Assembly (NCBI RefSeq): GCF_001597735.1
Contig: NZ_LUTS01000005.1
Coordinates: forward strand, 124,001 to 188,000
DNA: 64,000 nt
Origin: Neptuniibacter pectenicola
GTDB lineage: Bacteria > Pseudomonadota > Gammaproteobacteria > Pseudomonadales > Balneatricaceae
Reading direction: 5' to 3'
The notes beneath the pieces were generated by a model. It was not told the origin of the DNA. It was given only the letters and a program-made list of their open reading frames with translations, and made no database searches. Position 1 is the stretch's first letter. Every line of letters begins with the position of its first letter. Shown here piece by piece: positions 19,945-30,200 of this stretch. Made by a program: the position numbers and the translations under genes.

Positions 19945-21285
19945 ATGTTTAAAAAACTGAAATCCATGTTCGGAGGTTCTTCGGCGGAAGAAACCGCTGT
20001 TGAAACGCATGAAACCGACAACAGCTCAGTTGAGAAAGTTGAAGAGAACCAACCCGCGAACGCAGAGCTTAAAGCAGAGTCATTGGTTGAAACAGTTGCT
20101 GAAACCGTTACTGAAACAGCTGCTGAGTCGGTTGAGACCGAGCCCTCCGTTACCCTAGACCGTCAGCCCGTCGTTGAAGAGCCCGCCAGTGTTAGTGAGG
20201 TGGTTGAGCCCGCGACGGTTGAGGTGGCTGCTGAGGCCGTTACGGAGGTGGTTGCCGATGACCCTGCCCCTCTCGTTGAAGCACCGGCTCCCAGTGACAC
20301 CGTTGTTGATGCCATTATAGAAGAGACGCCAGCACCCGCCGTTCAAAACAATGATCCAGCGGAAGAGAAAAAAGGCTTTTTTGCCCGCATTAAACAGGGC
20401 TTGAGTAAAACCAAAGCCAATCTGTCAGAGCAGTTAGGTAACATCTTTTTAGGTGCTAAAGAGATCGATGATGATCTGCTCGAAGAGATAGAAACCCTAT
20501 TGTTAACGGCGGATGTTGGGGTTGAAGCCACCTCCGATATTATTGGTCGCTTAACCGAAAAGGTAGCGCGTAAACAGTTGGGCGACCCTCAAGCTCTACA
20601 AGCGGCATTGAAAGATGAGCTGTCCACGCTGTTGCATCAATCGGAACAGCCGTTGCAGATCGATTGCAGTAAAAAGCCATATGTTATTTTAATGGTTGGC
20701 GTTAACGGTGTAGGTAAAACGACCACGATCGGTAAGCTCGCTAAAAAGTTCCAGAGTGAAGGTAAATCGGTGATGTTAGCGGCGGGTGATACGTTCCGTG
20801 CGGCCGCGGTTGAACAGTTACAGGTCTGGGGCGAACGTAATAAAGTCCCTGTTGTTGCTCAGCATACGGGGGCGGATTCAGCCTCGGTTATCTACGATGC
20901 GGTGCAATCTGCACAGGCGAAGAATATTGATATTCTTATTGCCGACACTGCCGGTCGTTTGCAAAACAAAGACAATCTGATGCAAGAGCTTGAAAAAGTC
21001 GTGCGCGTCACGCAAAAATTGTCGCCTGAAGCGCCCCATGAGGTTATGTTGGTACTTGATGCGGGCACGGGACAGAATGCGTTAAGCCAAGCAAAAATCT
21101 TTAAAGAGAGCGTCGGTGTAACAGGTATCTCTCTGACGAAGCTAGATGGTACAGCCAAAGGCGGCGTTATCTTTGCAATCGCTAAACAGATGGATCTGCC
21201 GATTCGCTTTATCGGCGTGGGTGAACAAATTGATGATTTGCGCCCCTTTAACTCGCAAGAATTTGTAGACGCACTGTTTGATTAA
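19945..21285 (+). CDS. ftsY: Signal recognition particle receptor FtsY
   Basis: The SRP receptor GTPase that docks ribosome-nascent chain complexes at the Sec translocon. The 446-residue product has a long acidic A domain (residues 10-150, rich in Glu/Val/Ala repeats such as ETVAETVTETAAESVE), the N helical domain (GFFARIKQGLSKTKANL), and the G domain with Walker A GVNGVGKTT near residue 252, DTFRAAAVEQL, DTAGRLQNK and TKLDGTAKGG. It starts the ftsY-ftsE-ftsX-rpoH cluster, a classical gene order. Confidence 0.97.
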   Translation: MFKKLKSMFGGSSAEETAVETHETDNSSVEKVEENQPANAELKAESLVETVAETVTETAAESVETEPSVTLDRQPVVEEPASVSEVVEPATVEVAAEAVTEVVADDPAPLVEAPAPSDTVVDAIIEETPAPAVQNNDPAEEKKGFFARIKQGLSKTKANLSEQLGNIFLGAKEIDDDLLEEIETLLLTADVGVEATSDIIGRLTEKVARKQLGDPQALQAALKDELSTLLHQSEQPLQIDCSKKPYVILMVGVNGVGKTTTIGKLAKKFQSEGKSVMLAAGDTFRAAAVEQLQVWGERNKVPVVAQHTGADSASVIYDAVQSAQAKNIDILIADTAGRLQNKDNLMQELEKVVRVTQKLSPEAPHEVMLVLDAGTGQNALSQAKIFKESVGVTGISLTKLDGTAKGGVIFAIAKQMDLPIRFIGVGEQIDDLRPFNSQEFVDALFD

Positions 21286-21333
21286 CAGCGTTGCCCTAAC
21301 TTTTGTATACGTGATTGGATATGACCGTAAGCG

Positions 21334-21990
21334 ATGATTAAGTTTGATAACGTCAGTAAGCGTTACCCGGAGGGCCATGATGCCCTGCGCGATGTGAGCT
21401 TTAGCCTAAATCGAGGGGAGATGGCGTTTCTTACCGGCCACTCAGGTGCAGGTAAAAGTACGTTACTTAAATTGATCATGTTAATGGAGCGGGCCAGTCG
21501 CGGGCAGGTGTCTATTGCGGGTCAAGACCTCGCTCAATTCAGTCGTGACGACATCCCTTATCATCGGCGTCGTATCGGCGTAGTTTTTCAAAACCATCAG
21601 CTGCTATTTGATCGCAGTGTCTTTGAAAATGTCGCCTTGCCTCTACATATCTCCGGTTATGATGAAGAAGATATTGGAAAACGTGTACGTGCAGCGTTAG
21701 ATAAAGTGGGCCTCTTGCATAAAGAGAAGCTCAACCCCATTACCTTATCCACAGGTGAACAGCAGCGTATAGGTATTGCACGGGCGATTGTGCATAAACC
21801 CCAAGTCCTTCTGGCGGATGAGCCAACCGGTAACTTGGACCCTGCGTTGTCAGAAGAGATTATGCGCTTGTTTATGGAGTTTAACCTTCATGGTACAACC
21901 GTATTAATTGCGACCCATGATTTAGCACTGGTATCACGTATGCCTTATCGGACGTTGACCCTTGACCAAGGAAGATTGATTAATGGCTAA
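21334..21990 (+). CDS. ftsE: Cell division ABC transporter ATP-binding protein FtsE
   Basis: The ATPase of the FtsEX complex, which activates septal peptidoglycan hydrolases through FtsX. It is 218 residues with Walker A GHSGAGKST, a Q-loop (VVFQNHQLL), signature LSTGEQQR (Thr replaces the usual first Gly of SGGEQ) and Walker B VLLADEPTGNLD. It overlaps ftsX by eight bases, which indicates translational coupling. Confidence 0.97.
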   Translation: MIKFDNVSKRYPEGHDALRDVSFSLNRGEMAFLTGHSGAGKSTLLKLIMLMERASRGQVSIAGQDLAQFSRDDIPYHRRRIGVVFQNHQLLFDRSVFENVALPLHISGYDEEDIGKRVRAALDKVGLLHKEKLNPITLSTGEQQRIGIARAIVHKPQVLLADEPTGNLDPALSEEIMRLFMEFNLHGTTVLIATHDLALVSRMPYRTLTLDQGRLING

Positions 21991-23020
21991 CCGTGAACCG
22001 GTCAAACGAGGGGCTGAACGCCAGCGACCAGCGGATAAACCTGTGGCCGATACCTCGGCTGCGCATGCCCATAAAGGGGCGGCCAAACATCGCGTTGATT
22101 TTGTTGCCGAATTTAAAAGTTGGATTAGGCATCATAAAAGTACCGCTCGACAGTCACTGCAGCGCTTATGGTTAACGCCTTTACCTAGTTTTATGACATT
22201 AGCAGTGCTGGCAATTGCGTTAGCCCTGCCGGGATTAATGTTTGTGGGCCTTAAAAACATCAACCACCTTAGTGGTGAGTGGAAAGGGGACCCGCGCATC
22301 TCGTTGTACTTACAAAAAACACTGCCCGCGGAAGAGGCCGAGCGCTTTAGTCAAAAAATGCTCTTGCGTACAGATCTGGCAGCCGTTGAGTTAGTGACTA
22401 AAGAGCAGGGGCTGCATGAGTTTCAGCGGATCTCCGGTTTTTCCGATGTACTTGAATTTCTGGACAAGAACCCCCTACCTGCCGTGGTGGTTGTTCAACC
22501 GCTGGATAATCAGAAAGCTTCGCTCAGTGCGCTTCAACAAGCATTAAATGAACTGCCTGAAGTAGAAGACGCGGTGTTAGATATGGTGTGGGTCGAACGT
22601 TTATCTTCATTTGTTCGGCTGGCCAACCGTGTTGTCTTGGTACTGGGTGCCTTATTAGCCCTCTCCGTTTTGCTGGTGGTTGGTAACACCATCAGGTTAT
22701 CGATTGAAAGCCGTAAAGATGAAATCCAAGTGGCCAAATTAGTAGGTGCCACGGATTCATGGGTCAAACGTCCTTTTATCTATACCGGCTTTTGGTTTGG
22801 TCTAATTGGTGCGGTGATCGCTTGGCTGTTTGTTGAGATCAGTCTGCTGCTAATTAGCACACCGGTCGGGCAATTGGTTTCACTCTATCAAACAGACTTC
22901 GAACTACAGCGGCTTGGCTTTATTGATAGCCTCTCGTTGATCGGTGTTGGGGTGTTATTGGGTCTATTTGGTGCACGCTTAGCCGTAGGACGTCACCTGA
23001 GAGAGATAGAACCGCAATGA
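21983..23020 (+). CDS. ftsX: Cell division protein FtsX
   Basis: The membrane partner of FtsE. The 345-residue product has an unusually long basic cytosolic N-terminus (about 65 residues, rich in Lys/Arg/Ala) before the first membrane helix (TLAVLAIALALPGLMFV). A periplasmic loop of about 110 residues recruits hydrolase activators in known systems. Three further helices follow (VLVLGALLALSVLLVVG, FWFGLIGAVIAWLFV and the last hydrophobic stretch), with the conserved IQVAKLVGATDSWVKRPF cytosolic loop between the second and third helices. Confidence 0.95.
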   Translation: MANREPVKRGAERQRPADKPVADTSAAHAHKGAAKHRVDFVAEFKSWIRHHKSTARQSLQRLWLTPLPSFMTLAVLAIALALPGLMFVGLKNINHLSGEWKGDPRISLYLQKTLPAEEAERFSQKMLLRTDLAAVELVTKEQGLHEFQRISGFSDVLEFLDKNPLPAVVVVQPLDNQKASLSALQQALNELPEVEDAVLDMVWVERLSSFVRLANRVVLVLGALLALSVLLVVGNTIRLSIESRKDEIQVAKLVGATDSWVKRPFIYTGFWFGLIGAVIAWLFVEISLLLISTPVGQLVSLYQTDFELQRLGFIDSLSLIGVGVLLGLFGARLAVGRHLREIEPQ

Positions 23021-23078
23021 ATCCACTCATCTTGTCGTAACATTTGCGTTTTATCCTTATCCTCGCTATATTTTCCGG

Positions 23079-23099
23079 TCCGTTATACTTAATAACGGA
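23079..23099. promoter_or_regulatory. Perfect 8-bp inverted repeat upstream of rpoH
   Basis: TCCGTTAT, spacer ACTTA, ATAACGGA lies 59 bases after ftsX and 80 before the rpoH start. No T-run follows directly, so it may be an operator or leader hairpin rather than a simple terminator. Confidence 0.45.
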
Positions 23100-23179
23100 A
23101 TTAGATTGAACTTTTGTATTATAAATTGAGTCATAACTGCGAACTTTTGATAAGAAGCAAGAATGATGCGAGGTCATTA

Positions 23180-24034
23180 ATGGGCACTAGCTTACAAGTT
23201 ATTGATACACTTTCTCCGGGACGTAATCTGGATGCATATATGCAGTCTGTGACTGCTATTCCAGTATTAAGCGCCGAAGAGGAGCGTTCTTTGGGTGAGC
23301 GTTTGCATTTTGATGGTGACGTAGAAGCGGCCCGCCGTTTAGTTATGTCACACCTGCGCTTTGTTGTTCATGTTGCTAAAACCTATTCTGGCTATGGTTT
23401 GCCACTAGGTGATCTGATTCAGGAAGGCAACGTCGGTTTGATGAAAGCGGTTAAACGCTTTGACCCAACGATGGGTGTACGCTTGGTATCCTTTGCTGTG
23501 CATTGGGTTAAAGCCGAGATGCACGAGTTTATTCTGCGTAATTGGCGCATTGTTAAAGTGGCCACCACTAAAGCTCAGCGCAAATTGTTTTTTAATCTTC
23601 GCTCCAAGAAAAAGGGCTTAGGTTGGATGACAACCGACGAAGTAAACTCTATTGCAGAAGATTTAGGTGTTGATGCTAAAGTGGTTCGTCAGATGGAAGG
23701 CCGTATGGCATCCGTTGATACTGCCTTTGATGCACCAGAAGGTGCAGACGATGAGCAGGCCGCATGGGCGCCAGCACACTTTTTAGAAGATAAAAGCGCT
23801 GATCCATCACAGCAGGTTGAAGACAGCAATTGGGAACAGGACTCACAGCGACGCTTGATGAGTGCCATGTCCGATTTAGACGAGCGTAGTAAAGATATTT
23901 TAGCCCGTCGTTGGTTGTCCGATGATAAAGCCACTCTGCATGAACTGGCCGCAGAATATGAGGTTTCAGCTGAGCGTATTCGCCAGTTAGAAAAGAATGC
24001 GATGAAGAAGATTCGCATCTCCATGGAAGCTTAG
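23180..24034 (+). CDS. rpoH: RNA polymerase heat-shock sigma factor sigma-32
   Basis: Directs transcription of heat-shock chaperones and proteases. The start is taken at ATG 23180 (284 residues, the same length as E. coli RpoH), with GCGAGGT upstream; the frame is open from a TTG at 23114, but those 22 residues are not sigma-like. Region 2 is clear ([20 protein letters not shown], with [16 protein letters not shown]), as are the RpoH box (QRKLFFNLR), which is diagnostic of sigma-32, and region 4.2 ([20 protein letters not shown]). In E. coli, mRNA structure around the start codon controls synthesis; whether that applies here was not folded. Confidence 0.96.
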   Translation: MGTSLQVIDTLSPGRNLDAYMQSVTAIPVLSAEEERSLGERLHFDGDVEAARRLVMSHLRFVVHVAKTYSGYGLPLGDLIQEGNVGLMKAVKRFDPTMGVRLVSFAVHWVKAEMHEFILRNWRIVKVATTKAQRKLFFNLRSKKKGLGWMTTDEVNSIAEDLGVDAKVVRQMEGRMASVDTAFDAPEGADDEQAAWAPAHFLEDKSADPSQQVEDSNWEQDSQRRLMSAMSDLDERSKDILARRWLSDDKATLHELAAEYEVSAERIRQLEKNAMKKIRISMEA

Positions 24035-24050
24035 TGAGTCGCATTTTATA

Positions 24051-24075
24051 AAAAGCCGCGTATAGCGGCTTTTTT
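24051..24075 (+). terminator. Rho-independent terminator after rpoH
   Basis: Hairpin AAAAGCCGC, short loop, GCGGCTTTTTT, 17 bases after the rpoH stop. Confidence 0.93.
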
Positions 24076-24161
24076 GTGTCTGTAATAGCGTGGTTTGAGT
24101 CGGTTTTCTAGCTACATGGGCAAACTATTTCGGTATAATCTTTCAAATATCTGGGTTCCTA

Positions 24162-24542
24162 ATGTCGAAAAAACTTATATTAATGATCTCGGCAATGAGC
24201 GGCTTTTTGGCGGTCGCCTGCGGAGCGTTTGGTGCTCATGGGTTAAAAGATCTGCTTGAACCCCATTTATACGCAACCTATCAAACCGGTGTGGAATATC
24301 AGTTCTACCACACCTTTGCGTTATTATTTATTGCGTTAGCCCCCTCGGATTTATCCAGTAAATACTTAGGGTGGGCGGGCATTGCATTTACATTAGGGAT
24401 TCTACTTTTTTCCGGCAGTCTTTATCTGTTGGCGTTGACGGGTATTAAGGTACTTGGGGCGATAACCCCATTGGGAGGCATCGCTTTCTTATGTGGGTGG
24501 GTACTCGTTGGCTATACAGCAATTATTTCGAACAGGAGATAA
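24162..24542 (+). CDS. DUF423 family small membrane protein
   Basis: A 126-residue inner-membrane protein with four hydrophobic helices. The DUF423 hallmarks are present: an N-terminal GAFGAHGLKD, YQTGVEYQFYHTFALL, and a C-terminal AITPLGGIAFLCGW. The family (E. coli YgdD, Bacillus YwdK) has no known function. The stop is five bases before the thiS start, so the gene is probably co-transcribed with thiSG. ATG 24162 has only a weak upstream site. Confidence 0.9.
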   Translation: MSKKLILMISAMSGFLAVACGAFGAHGLKDLLEPHLYATYQTGVEYQFYHTFALLFIALAPSDLSSKYLGWAGIAFTLGILLFSGSLYLLALTGIKVLGAITPLGGIAFLCGWVLVGYTAIISNRR

Positions 24543-24546
24543 ATCA

Positions 24547-24747
24547 ATGCAGATTCAGGTAAATGGTGAGATGCTGCAAGTGCAGGATGATATCACCCTT
24601 ACTGGCCTGATTTCACAGCTTGAGCTTGGTGATAAACGCATTGCTATTGAGCTTAATTTAGAAATCATTCCTCGCAGTGAACATGCAGAAACAGTATTGA
24701 AAGAAGCGGATCGTGTTGAGATTGTACATGCGATTGGTGGGGGTTGA
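24547..24747 (+). CDS. thiS: Sulfur carrier protein ThiS
   Basis: A 66-residue ubiquitin-like protein that, as a C-terminal thiocarboxylate, delivers sulfur for the thiazole ring of thiamine. It ends in the required Gly-Gly (HAIGGG). The start at ATG 24547 follows AACAGGAGAT; the frame is open to 24493, but the shorter form has the family length. It is directly followed by thiG. I do not see a conserved TPP riboswitch in front of this unit. Confidence 0.94.
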   Translation: MQIQVNGEMLQVQDDITLTGLISQLELGDKRIAIELNLEIIPRSEHAETVLKEADRVEIVHAIGGG

Positions 24748-24808
24748 GGTCGATCATTTTAGATCTAACACCGACTCATAATGACTACAATTTTTTTGGA
24801 TATACATC

Positions 24809-25600
24809 ATGTCTCATCAGAATGACCCATTGATTATCGCAGGACAAAGCTACAATTCACGTTTGTTAATTGGTACTGGCAAATATAAAAACTTGGAAGA
24901 AACCCGTATTGCCATCGAGGCAAGTGGTGCCGAGATTGTGACGGTTGCCGTTAGACGTACCAATATCGGGCAAAACCCAGATGAACCTAATTTATTGGAT
25001 ATCATCACACCCGATAAATACACGATTTTGCCAAACACCGCCGGCTGCTTTAACGCCGAAGATGCGGTGCGTACCTGTAAGTTAGCCCGTGAGCTGATGA
25101 ATGGTCACGACTTAGTCAAACTTGAAGTCTTAGGCGATCAAAAAACACTTTACCCCAATGTGGTTGATACCATTAAAGCTGCGGATAAGCTTGTCCAAGA
25201 TGGCTTTAAGGTGATGGTTTATACCAGTGACGACCCTATCGTTGCTCAAGAGCTAGAAAGCCTGGGCTGCGTTGCGATCATGCCATTGGGTTCCATGATC
25301 GGCTCTGGATTAGGTATTTTGAATCCCCATAATATCAACGTCATTATGGAAGATGCGAAAGTACCGGTCCTTGTTGATGCCGGTGTAGGCACCGCGTCTG
25401 AAGCCGCTGTTGCCATGGAGATGGGCTGTGATGCAGTGCTGATGAACTCCGCCATTGCCGGTGCACGTAACCCGGTTCTAATGGCCTCCGCTATGCGTAA
25501 AGCCATTGAAGCGGGTCGTGAAGCGTTTCTTGCCGGTCGTATGCCGCGTAAACGCTATGCCAGTGCGTCCTCTCCCATGGACGGAACCATTATTGGCTAA
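24809..25600 (+). CDS. thiG: Thiazole synthase ThiG
   Basis: Condenses 1-deoxy-D-xylulose 5-phosphate, dehydroglycine and ThiS-thiocarboxylate into the thiamine thiazole. The 263-residue TIM-barrel protein has [12 protein letters not shown], the VKLEVLGDQ strand with the Schiff-base lysine, and the phosphate-binding [28 protein letters not shown] segment. A 61-bp gap separates it from thiS. No thiE, thiF or thiH is adjacent, so the pathway is split around the genome. Confidence 0.96.
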   Translation: MSHQNDPLIIAGQSYNSRLLIGTGKYKNLEETRIAIEASGAEIVTVAVRRTNIGQNPDEPNLLDIITPDKYTILPNTAGCFNAEDAVRTCKLARELMNGHDLVKLEVLGDQKTLYPNVVDTIKAADKLVQDGFKVMVYTSDDPIVAQELESLGCVAIMPLGSMIGSGLGILNPHNINVIMEDAKVPVLVDAGVGTASEAAVAMEMGCDAVLMNSAIAGARNPVLMASAMRKAIEAGREAFLAGRMPRKRYASASSPMDGTIIG

Positions 25601-25644
25601 GCGGCTGTCCCTACAGTAGTGATGCTAAATTACGGAATATTTTC

Positions 25645-25675
25645 AGCCTGATCGAAAGATCGGGCTTTGCTTTTT
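25645..25675 (+). terminator. Terminator between thiG and trmB
   Basis: Stem GCCTGATC, loop GAAA, GATCGGGC, followed by a T-rich tail. It separates thiSG from trmB. Confidence 0.85.
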
Positions 25676-25686
25676 AGGTCAGGTTG

Positions 25687-26418
25687 ATGTCAGAAGAAAA
25701 TAAGATCGAACAGCCGCAGGTAGAAAACCCCGCTGAAGAAAAACATATGCGTACGGTCAAAAGCTTTGTACTACGCGCGGGCCGTATGACTGAAGGACAG
25801 CAAAAGGCGATGGATGATGTTTGGCCGAGTATGGGGCTAGAGCTAAACAATGGCCTGCTAGACTTTAATCAAGTGTTTGGCCGCGAAGCACCTGTCGTGC
25901 TTGAGATCGGCTTTGGTATGGGTGACTCGCTGGTTGAAATGGCAAAAGATCAGCCTGAAAAAAACTACATCGGCGTTGAAGTTCACCGTCCGGGTGTTGG
26001 CCGCTTACTCAGTAATGCGGAAAAAGAAGGCCTCACCAATATCCGTGTTTTCTGTGACGATGCCATTGAAGTCCTCGCCCAGTGCATTCCAAATAATAGC
26101 TTAGATTGCATACAACTCTTTTTTGCCGACCCTTGGCATAAAAAGCGTCACCATAAGCGCCGTATCGTACAGCCAGAATTTGCACAAACCCTACGCCAGA
26201 AGTTAAAAGTAGGCGGTGTTTTCCATATGGCAACCGATTGGGAAAACTATGCGGAGCATATGATGGAGGTGATGAGCGCCGCTGAAGGCTATGCTAATGC
26301 CGCTGGCGAGGGCCAGTACTCGCCTCAACCCGAGTGGCGTCCAGTGACTAAATTCCAGAAGCGCGGTGAGCGTTTAGGTCATGGGGTTTGGGACCTAATG
26401 TTTGAGAAAACAAGCTAA
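25687..26418 (+). CDS. trmB: tRNA (guanine46-N7)-methyltransferase TrmB
   Basis: Makes m7G46 in the variable loop of tRNAs. The 243-residue SAM methyltransferase has [15 protein letters not shown] (motif I), [16 protein letters not shown], and the family-defining [19 protein letters not shown] and [17 protein letters not shown]. The start may be TTG 25684 or ATG 25687; the ATG is preferred. The GGTCAGG just upstream is a weak ribosome binding site. It lies directly after the thiG terminator and so needs its own promoter or read-through. Confidence 0.95.
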   Translation: MSEENKIEQPQVENPAEEKHMRTVKSFVLRAGRMTEGQQKAMDDVWPSMGLELNNGLLDFNQVFGREAPVVLEIGFGMGDSLVEMAKDQPEKNYIGVEVHRPGVGRLLSNAEKEGLTNIRVFCDDAIEVLAQCIPNNSLDCIQLFFADPWHKKRHHKRRIVQPEFAQTLRQKLKVGGVFHMATDWENYAEHMMEVMSAAEGYANAAGEGQYSPQPEWRPVTKFQKRGERLGHGVWDLMFEKTS

Positions 26419-26450
26419 GGTATTCTCGCTTCATTGCAGGTAAAAATAGA

Positions 26451-26482
26451 AAAGGCTGATGCATTGCGTCAGCCTTTTTTTT
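26451..26482 (+). terminator. Rho-independent terminator after trmB
   Basis: Stem AGGCTGA with its complement TCAGCCT, a nine-base spacer and eight T residues. Confidence 0.93.
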
Positions 26483-26649
26483 AGTGCCGAATAGGTCTGG
26501 GCTGTCTCTTTGCGTTGTCTTTAACGCCCTAGGCCATGTACTTGTTTTGCGACCCAGACTGCGTTACAAAGATAAGCAGATCAGGCAGGTGGATGTCTGG
26601 CATAGGGAGGTATATGGAGCCCATTATATATAAATGAGGACAGGTACTC

Positions 26650-26765
26650 TGTAAGCGGCTTCGGCCAAAGGCTGGCCTCCTACAGGCGTTTGTTTCTCAT
26701 GCCGTCTTATCTGTAGGAGCTCACCCTTTATACCCGGAACGGGTGCCAGAGCGAAAGGTTGGTGG
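26650..26765. repeat. REP/BIME-like inverted doublet
   Basis: The gap from trmB to the small ORF at 26871 is about 450 bp. Inside it, CTCCTACAG (26677-26685) and its exact complement CTGTAGGAG (26711-26719) face each other across 25 bases. Each is attached to its own GC-rich hairpin (GGCCAAAGGCTGGCC on the left; ACCCG-GAA-CGGGT on the right). The GTAGGAG head and paired layout are like pseudomonad-type REP sequences arranged as a BIME. No RAYT transposase is in the window. Other copies would be expected elsewhere in the genome. Confidence 0.55.
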
Positions 26766-26870
26766 AGCCTAAGCCCGCTTGATCGCAAAAACATTAACGG
26801 AGTCAGCGCTTGCTTTTTCCACTTATTAAAGAAAATATCGCGCATAAAAATAGTTAACGGGAACAGAGCA

Positions 26871-27041
26871 ATGTCTAAAAAAGTCGTTACCTTTGAGTAC
26901 GAGAAAGAAACTAAAAACAGTGTGCGTTATAAGGAAGTGCCTGACGAAGGTACTGCCCCGATTGTGGGCTCTTTGTATGTTCAGAAATGGTTTGCGGGTG
27001 AGAGTAAAACCCTTGAGGTTACGATTGAGAAAAAAGATTAA
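26871..27041 (+). CDS. Small conserved-looking protein (56 aa)
   Basis: ATG 26871 to TAA 27039-27041 gives 56 residues, highly charged, beginning SKKVVTFEYEKETKNSVRY and ending in LEVTIEKKD, with an apparent beta-strand alternation. The GGGAACAGAGCA before the ATG is a usable ribosome binding site. A strong terminator-like hairpin follows at 27081. It resembles short cytosolic proteins of unknown function seen in marine bacteria, but I cannot name a family. Confidence 0.6.
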   Translation: MSKKVVTFEYEKETKNSVRYKEVPDEGTAPIVGSLYVQKWFAGESKTLEVTIEKKD

Positions 27042-27080
27042 CCGTTCCGAGTCACATTGATTCGGTGAACAGCGATTAGA

Positions 27081-27118
27081 TAAAAAAATCCCCAGCGGTG
27101 TGGCGCACCGTTGGGGAT
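27081..27118 (-). terminator. Terminator for putA (minus strand)
   Basis: A 12-bp GC-rich stem (TCCCCA-CGGTG type) with a T7 tract on the minus strand. It is about 100 bases beyond the putA stop. It may also stop transcripts from the 56-residue gene, although it lacks a plus-strand U-tract. Confidence 0.85.
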
Positions 27119-27217
27119 AAGCTCTTTGTGATAAACCCATGACTAATCACAAAGTATGTGGAAGGGCTAATCCATGATGAGATAGGCTGTTTCCAAGGTA
27201 AGGTTTACTTCCTACGC

Positions 27218-30200
27218 CTATTCACTGGCTGCTATTAAGCTCGCATTACCTCCGGCTGCTGTTGTGTCGATACACAGGTGGCGTTCAATCACGAATCTTT
27301 CCGGCTGATCCATCTCTGTGATAAGGGGTAGCAGTGCGCCTTCGCGTTTTGACAGCGCGATACGCAGATCCCGTTGCTGATCTGTGCTGGCGTTATAGCA
27401 AACGGCAGCAAAGCCTTGTACCGACGAGATTGCGTTAAGGGCTAAGCTGCCTTCTGTGCCCAGAAGGGGCAAGTTCTGCTGGGCGGCTTGGGTCAATAGG
27501 TCTGCAATGTCAGAGGCAATAACAATCACTTTGTTGCCTTGGCTCAGGGCTGTTGCCGCTTGCTGACGGGCACTTGTTCTGTCTGGACCTAAGCAGAGCA
27601 CAACGCCCCGTTCCTTCTCTGACAGTAGGTTAAGTTCGCCTGTGGGGCCTGGTAGCTCTACGGCATGCCCGCTATCTAGGTTGAGTGTTTTAAACTCTTC
27701 GGCAAAGACGTTTAATAATGCGGCTCTACTCGCGTGCTTAGGCAGGTTTTGGGCCTCGTTAAGCTCGGTGATGAGCGTTTGTAGCGTTGCGGGCTGAACC
27801 ATATGGCTCTGTTGATCCACTGCCGAGTAGTACTGGTTTGGTTGGGTAAAACGTTTCACGTAGTGGGGGCCGCCCGCTTTGGGGCCGGTGCCTGATAAAC
27901 CCTCTCCGCCGAAGGGCTGTGAGCCGACGATGGCGCCAATCTGGTTTCGGTTGACATAGATGTTACCGACCGCAATTTGGCTGGTGATCTGCTCAACACG
28001 GTTATCAACGCGTGTATGTAGGCCAAATGTAAGGCCATAGCCTTTTGCGTTAATGTTGGCGATCACTTGATCGATCTCATCTGCGGCAAAGGTGGCGATA
28101 TGGAGTACGGGCCCAAAGATCTCCTCTTCAAGCTCCTCAATGCCCTTGACAGCGATGACGGTGGGGGCGACAAAGTGACCGCCATCAGGAGTGGGCAGCT
28201 GTTTGAGTAGCTGGCCTTTCGCCGCAAACGCTGCGCAATGGTTATCTATCTTGTTTTTAGCGTTCTCATCGATGACAGGGCCGATGTCGGCGCTTAATTG
28301 CCATGGATCACCTAAACGTAACTCGTCCATTGCACCAAAAAGCATAGTTTTTAAGTGCTCGGCAATATCTTCTTGTACATAGAGTATGCGTAGCGCCGAG
28401 CAGCGCTGGCCGGCACTTTGGAAGGCGGACATCACTACGTCGCGAACTACTTGTTCCGGCAGTGCGGTTGAGTCAACCAGCATCGCGTTCATACCGCCTG
28501 TTTCGGCCACAAGAGGGGCGCTAGGAGCGAGTGTTTCAGCCATGATGCGGTTAATGCGTTGTGCGGTTTGGGTTGAGCCGGTAAAGCAAACGGCGGCAAT
28601 GCGTGGGTCTGATGTTAACGGCACGCCCACATCGACACCGGAGCCGGTAAGCAGCTGAATGACATCAACGGGGATGCCCGCTTCATGCATGAGTTCGACT
28701 GCGCGGGTGGCCATTAACGGCGTTTGGTCCGCAGGTTTTGCTATTACGCTGTTTCCTGACGCGATGGCGGCAAGTACTTGGCCGGTGAATATCGCTAATG
28801 GGAAGTTCCAGGGTGAGATACACGTGACCACACCTAAGGCGTGTTTGTTGGCTAGTTTTTCCGCTTCATTGGCGTAGTAGCGTGCAAAATCGACGGCTTC
28901 ACGAATCTCACCGACAGCGTCGAGCAATGTTTTTCCCGCTTCTCGGCAGGCGAGTGAGAATAGCTCGGGGGCGTTCGCTTCAAACAGCTCAGCCACTTTA
29001 CGTAAACAGACAGCGCGTTCCGCTGGTAGGGTTGTCGACCACTGCTGAAAACCTCGTGCGGCGGCGCTAATCGCGGTTTCTATATCTTGTGGGTTAGCTG
29101 AGGTTACATGCCCGACGCAATCATTGAGGTTTGCGGGGTTGTATATGGCAACGGCTTTATCACTTGTAAGGTCGCCAGCAATAAGTGGCTTGGCCACCCA
29201 GCTTTTTGTTTTAAAGTGCGCCCGGGCGTTATCTAAGGCTGCTAGTGTTGTGGGGTCGGTAATATCCCAACCTTTAGCGTTGAGCCGTTGTGCGCCAAAT
29301 AGTTCTGCGGGTTTGGCTATGTTGGCATTAGATAGACGGTTGGGTGTGCTTAACACCTGTTCAAACGGGTCTTTAGCGATCATTTCGGGTGTGATGCGGG
29401 TATCAACAATTTGGTTCACAAATGAGCTGTTTGCACCGTTTTCCAGTAGTCGTCGTACGAGGTAGGCTAGCAGGTCTTGGTGTGCGCCTACCGGCGCATA
29501 GATGCGGCAGCGGGTGTGATTAGATTTGAGGACGGTATCGTGCAGTGACTCGCCCATCCCATGTAATCGTTGAAACTCAAAGTTATCCACATTGTATTTC
29601 TGCGCCATGTATAAAATAGAGGCCGCAGAATGGGCATTATGGGTGGCAAACTGTGGATAAATACGATCCGTCATGTTGAGCAGTTTTTCTGCGCAGCACA
29701 TGTAGGAGAGGTCGGAATTAACCTTGCGTGTAAATACGGGGAAACCGTCTAAGCCGAGCACTTGTGCGCGTTTGATCTCGGCATCCCAATAGGCGCCTTT
29801 TACTAGACGGACCATGATCCGGCGATCGAGTTTAGTGGCCAGTGCATAGAGCCAGTCCAGTACATGGCTGGCACGCTGGCCGAAGGCTTGTACAACAATA
29901 CCAAAACCCTGCCAATCGCTCAGGCGTTCATCGGAGAGAACTGCTTCAATCACATCTAAGGATAGGTCAAGGCGGTCTGCTTCTTCGGCATCAATGTTAA
30001 AGCCCATGTTGGCGTCTTTTGCTTGTAGGGCGAGCGTCAACGTACGCTCGACCAGCTCAGTCATAACTCGATCACGTTGTGCAACTTCGTAGCGCGCATG
30101 GAGGGCTGATAATTTGACCGAGATGCCGGGGTTTAAACGAATATCGGTATGGCTGCAGCGTAGGGCGAGTGCTTCGATCGCTTGAGCATAGGCGTGGTGG

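Noticed and set aside
24493-24546. Longer ThiS start overlapping the DUF423 gene
   Set aside because: The ATG at 24547 has its own AGGAGAT and gives the normal ThiS length.
24543-24808. A TPP riboswitch in front of thiS or thiG
   Set aside because: The gaps are only 4 and 61 bases, and the conserved TPP-box sequence is not seen.
26624-27140. Minus-strand ORFs in the trmB-putA gap
   Set aside because: They run through the REP-like hairpins and the 56-residue gene and have no ribosome binding sites or protein-like composition.
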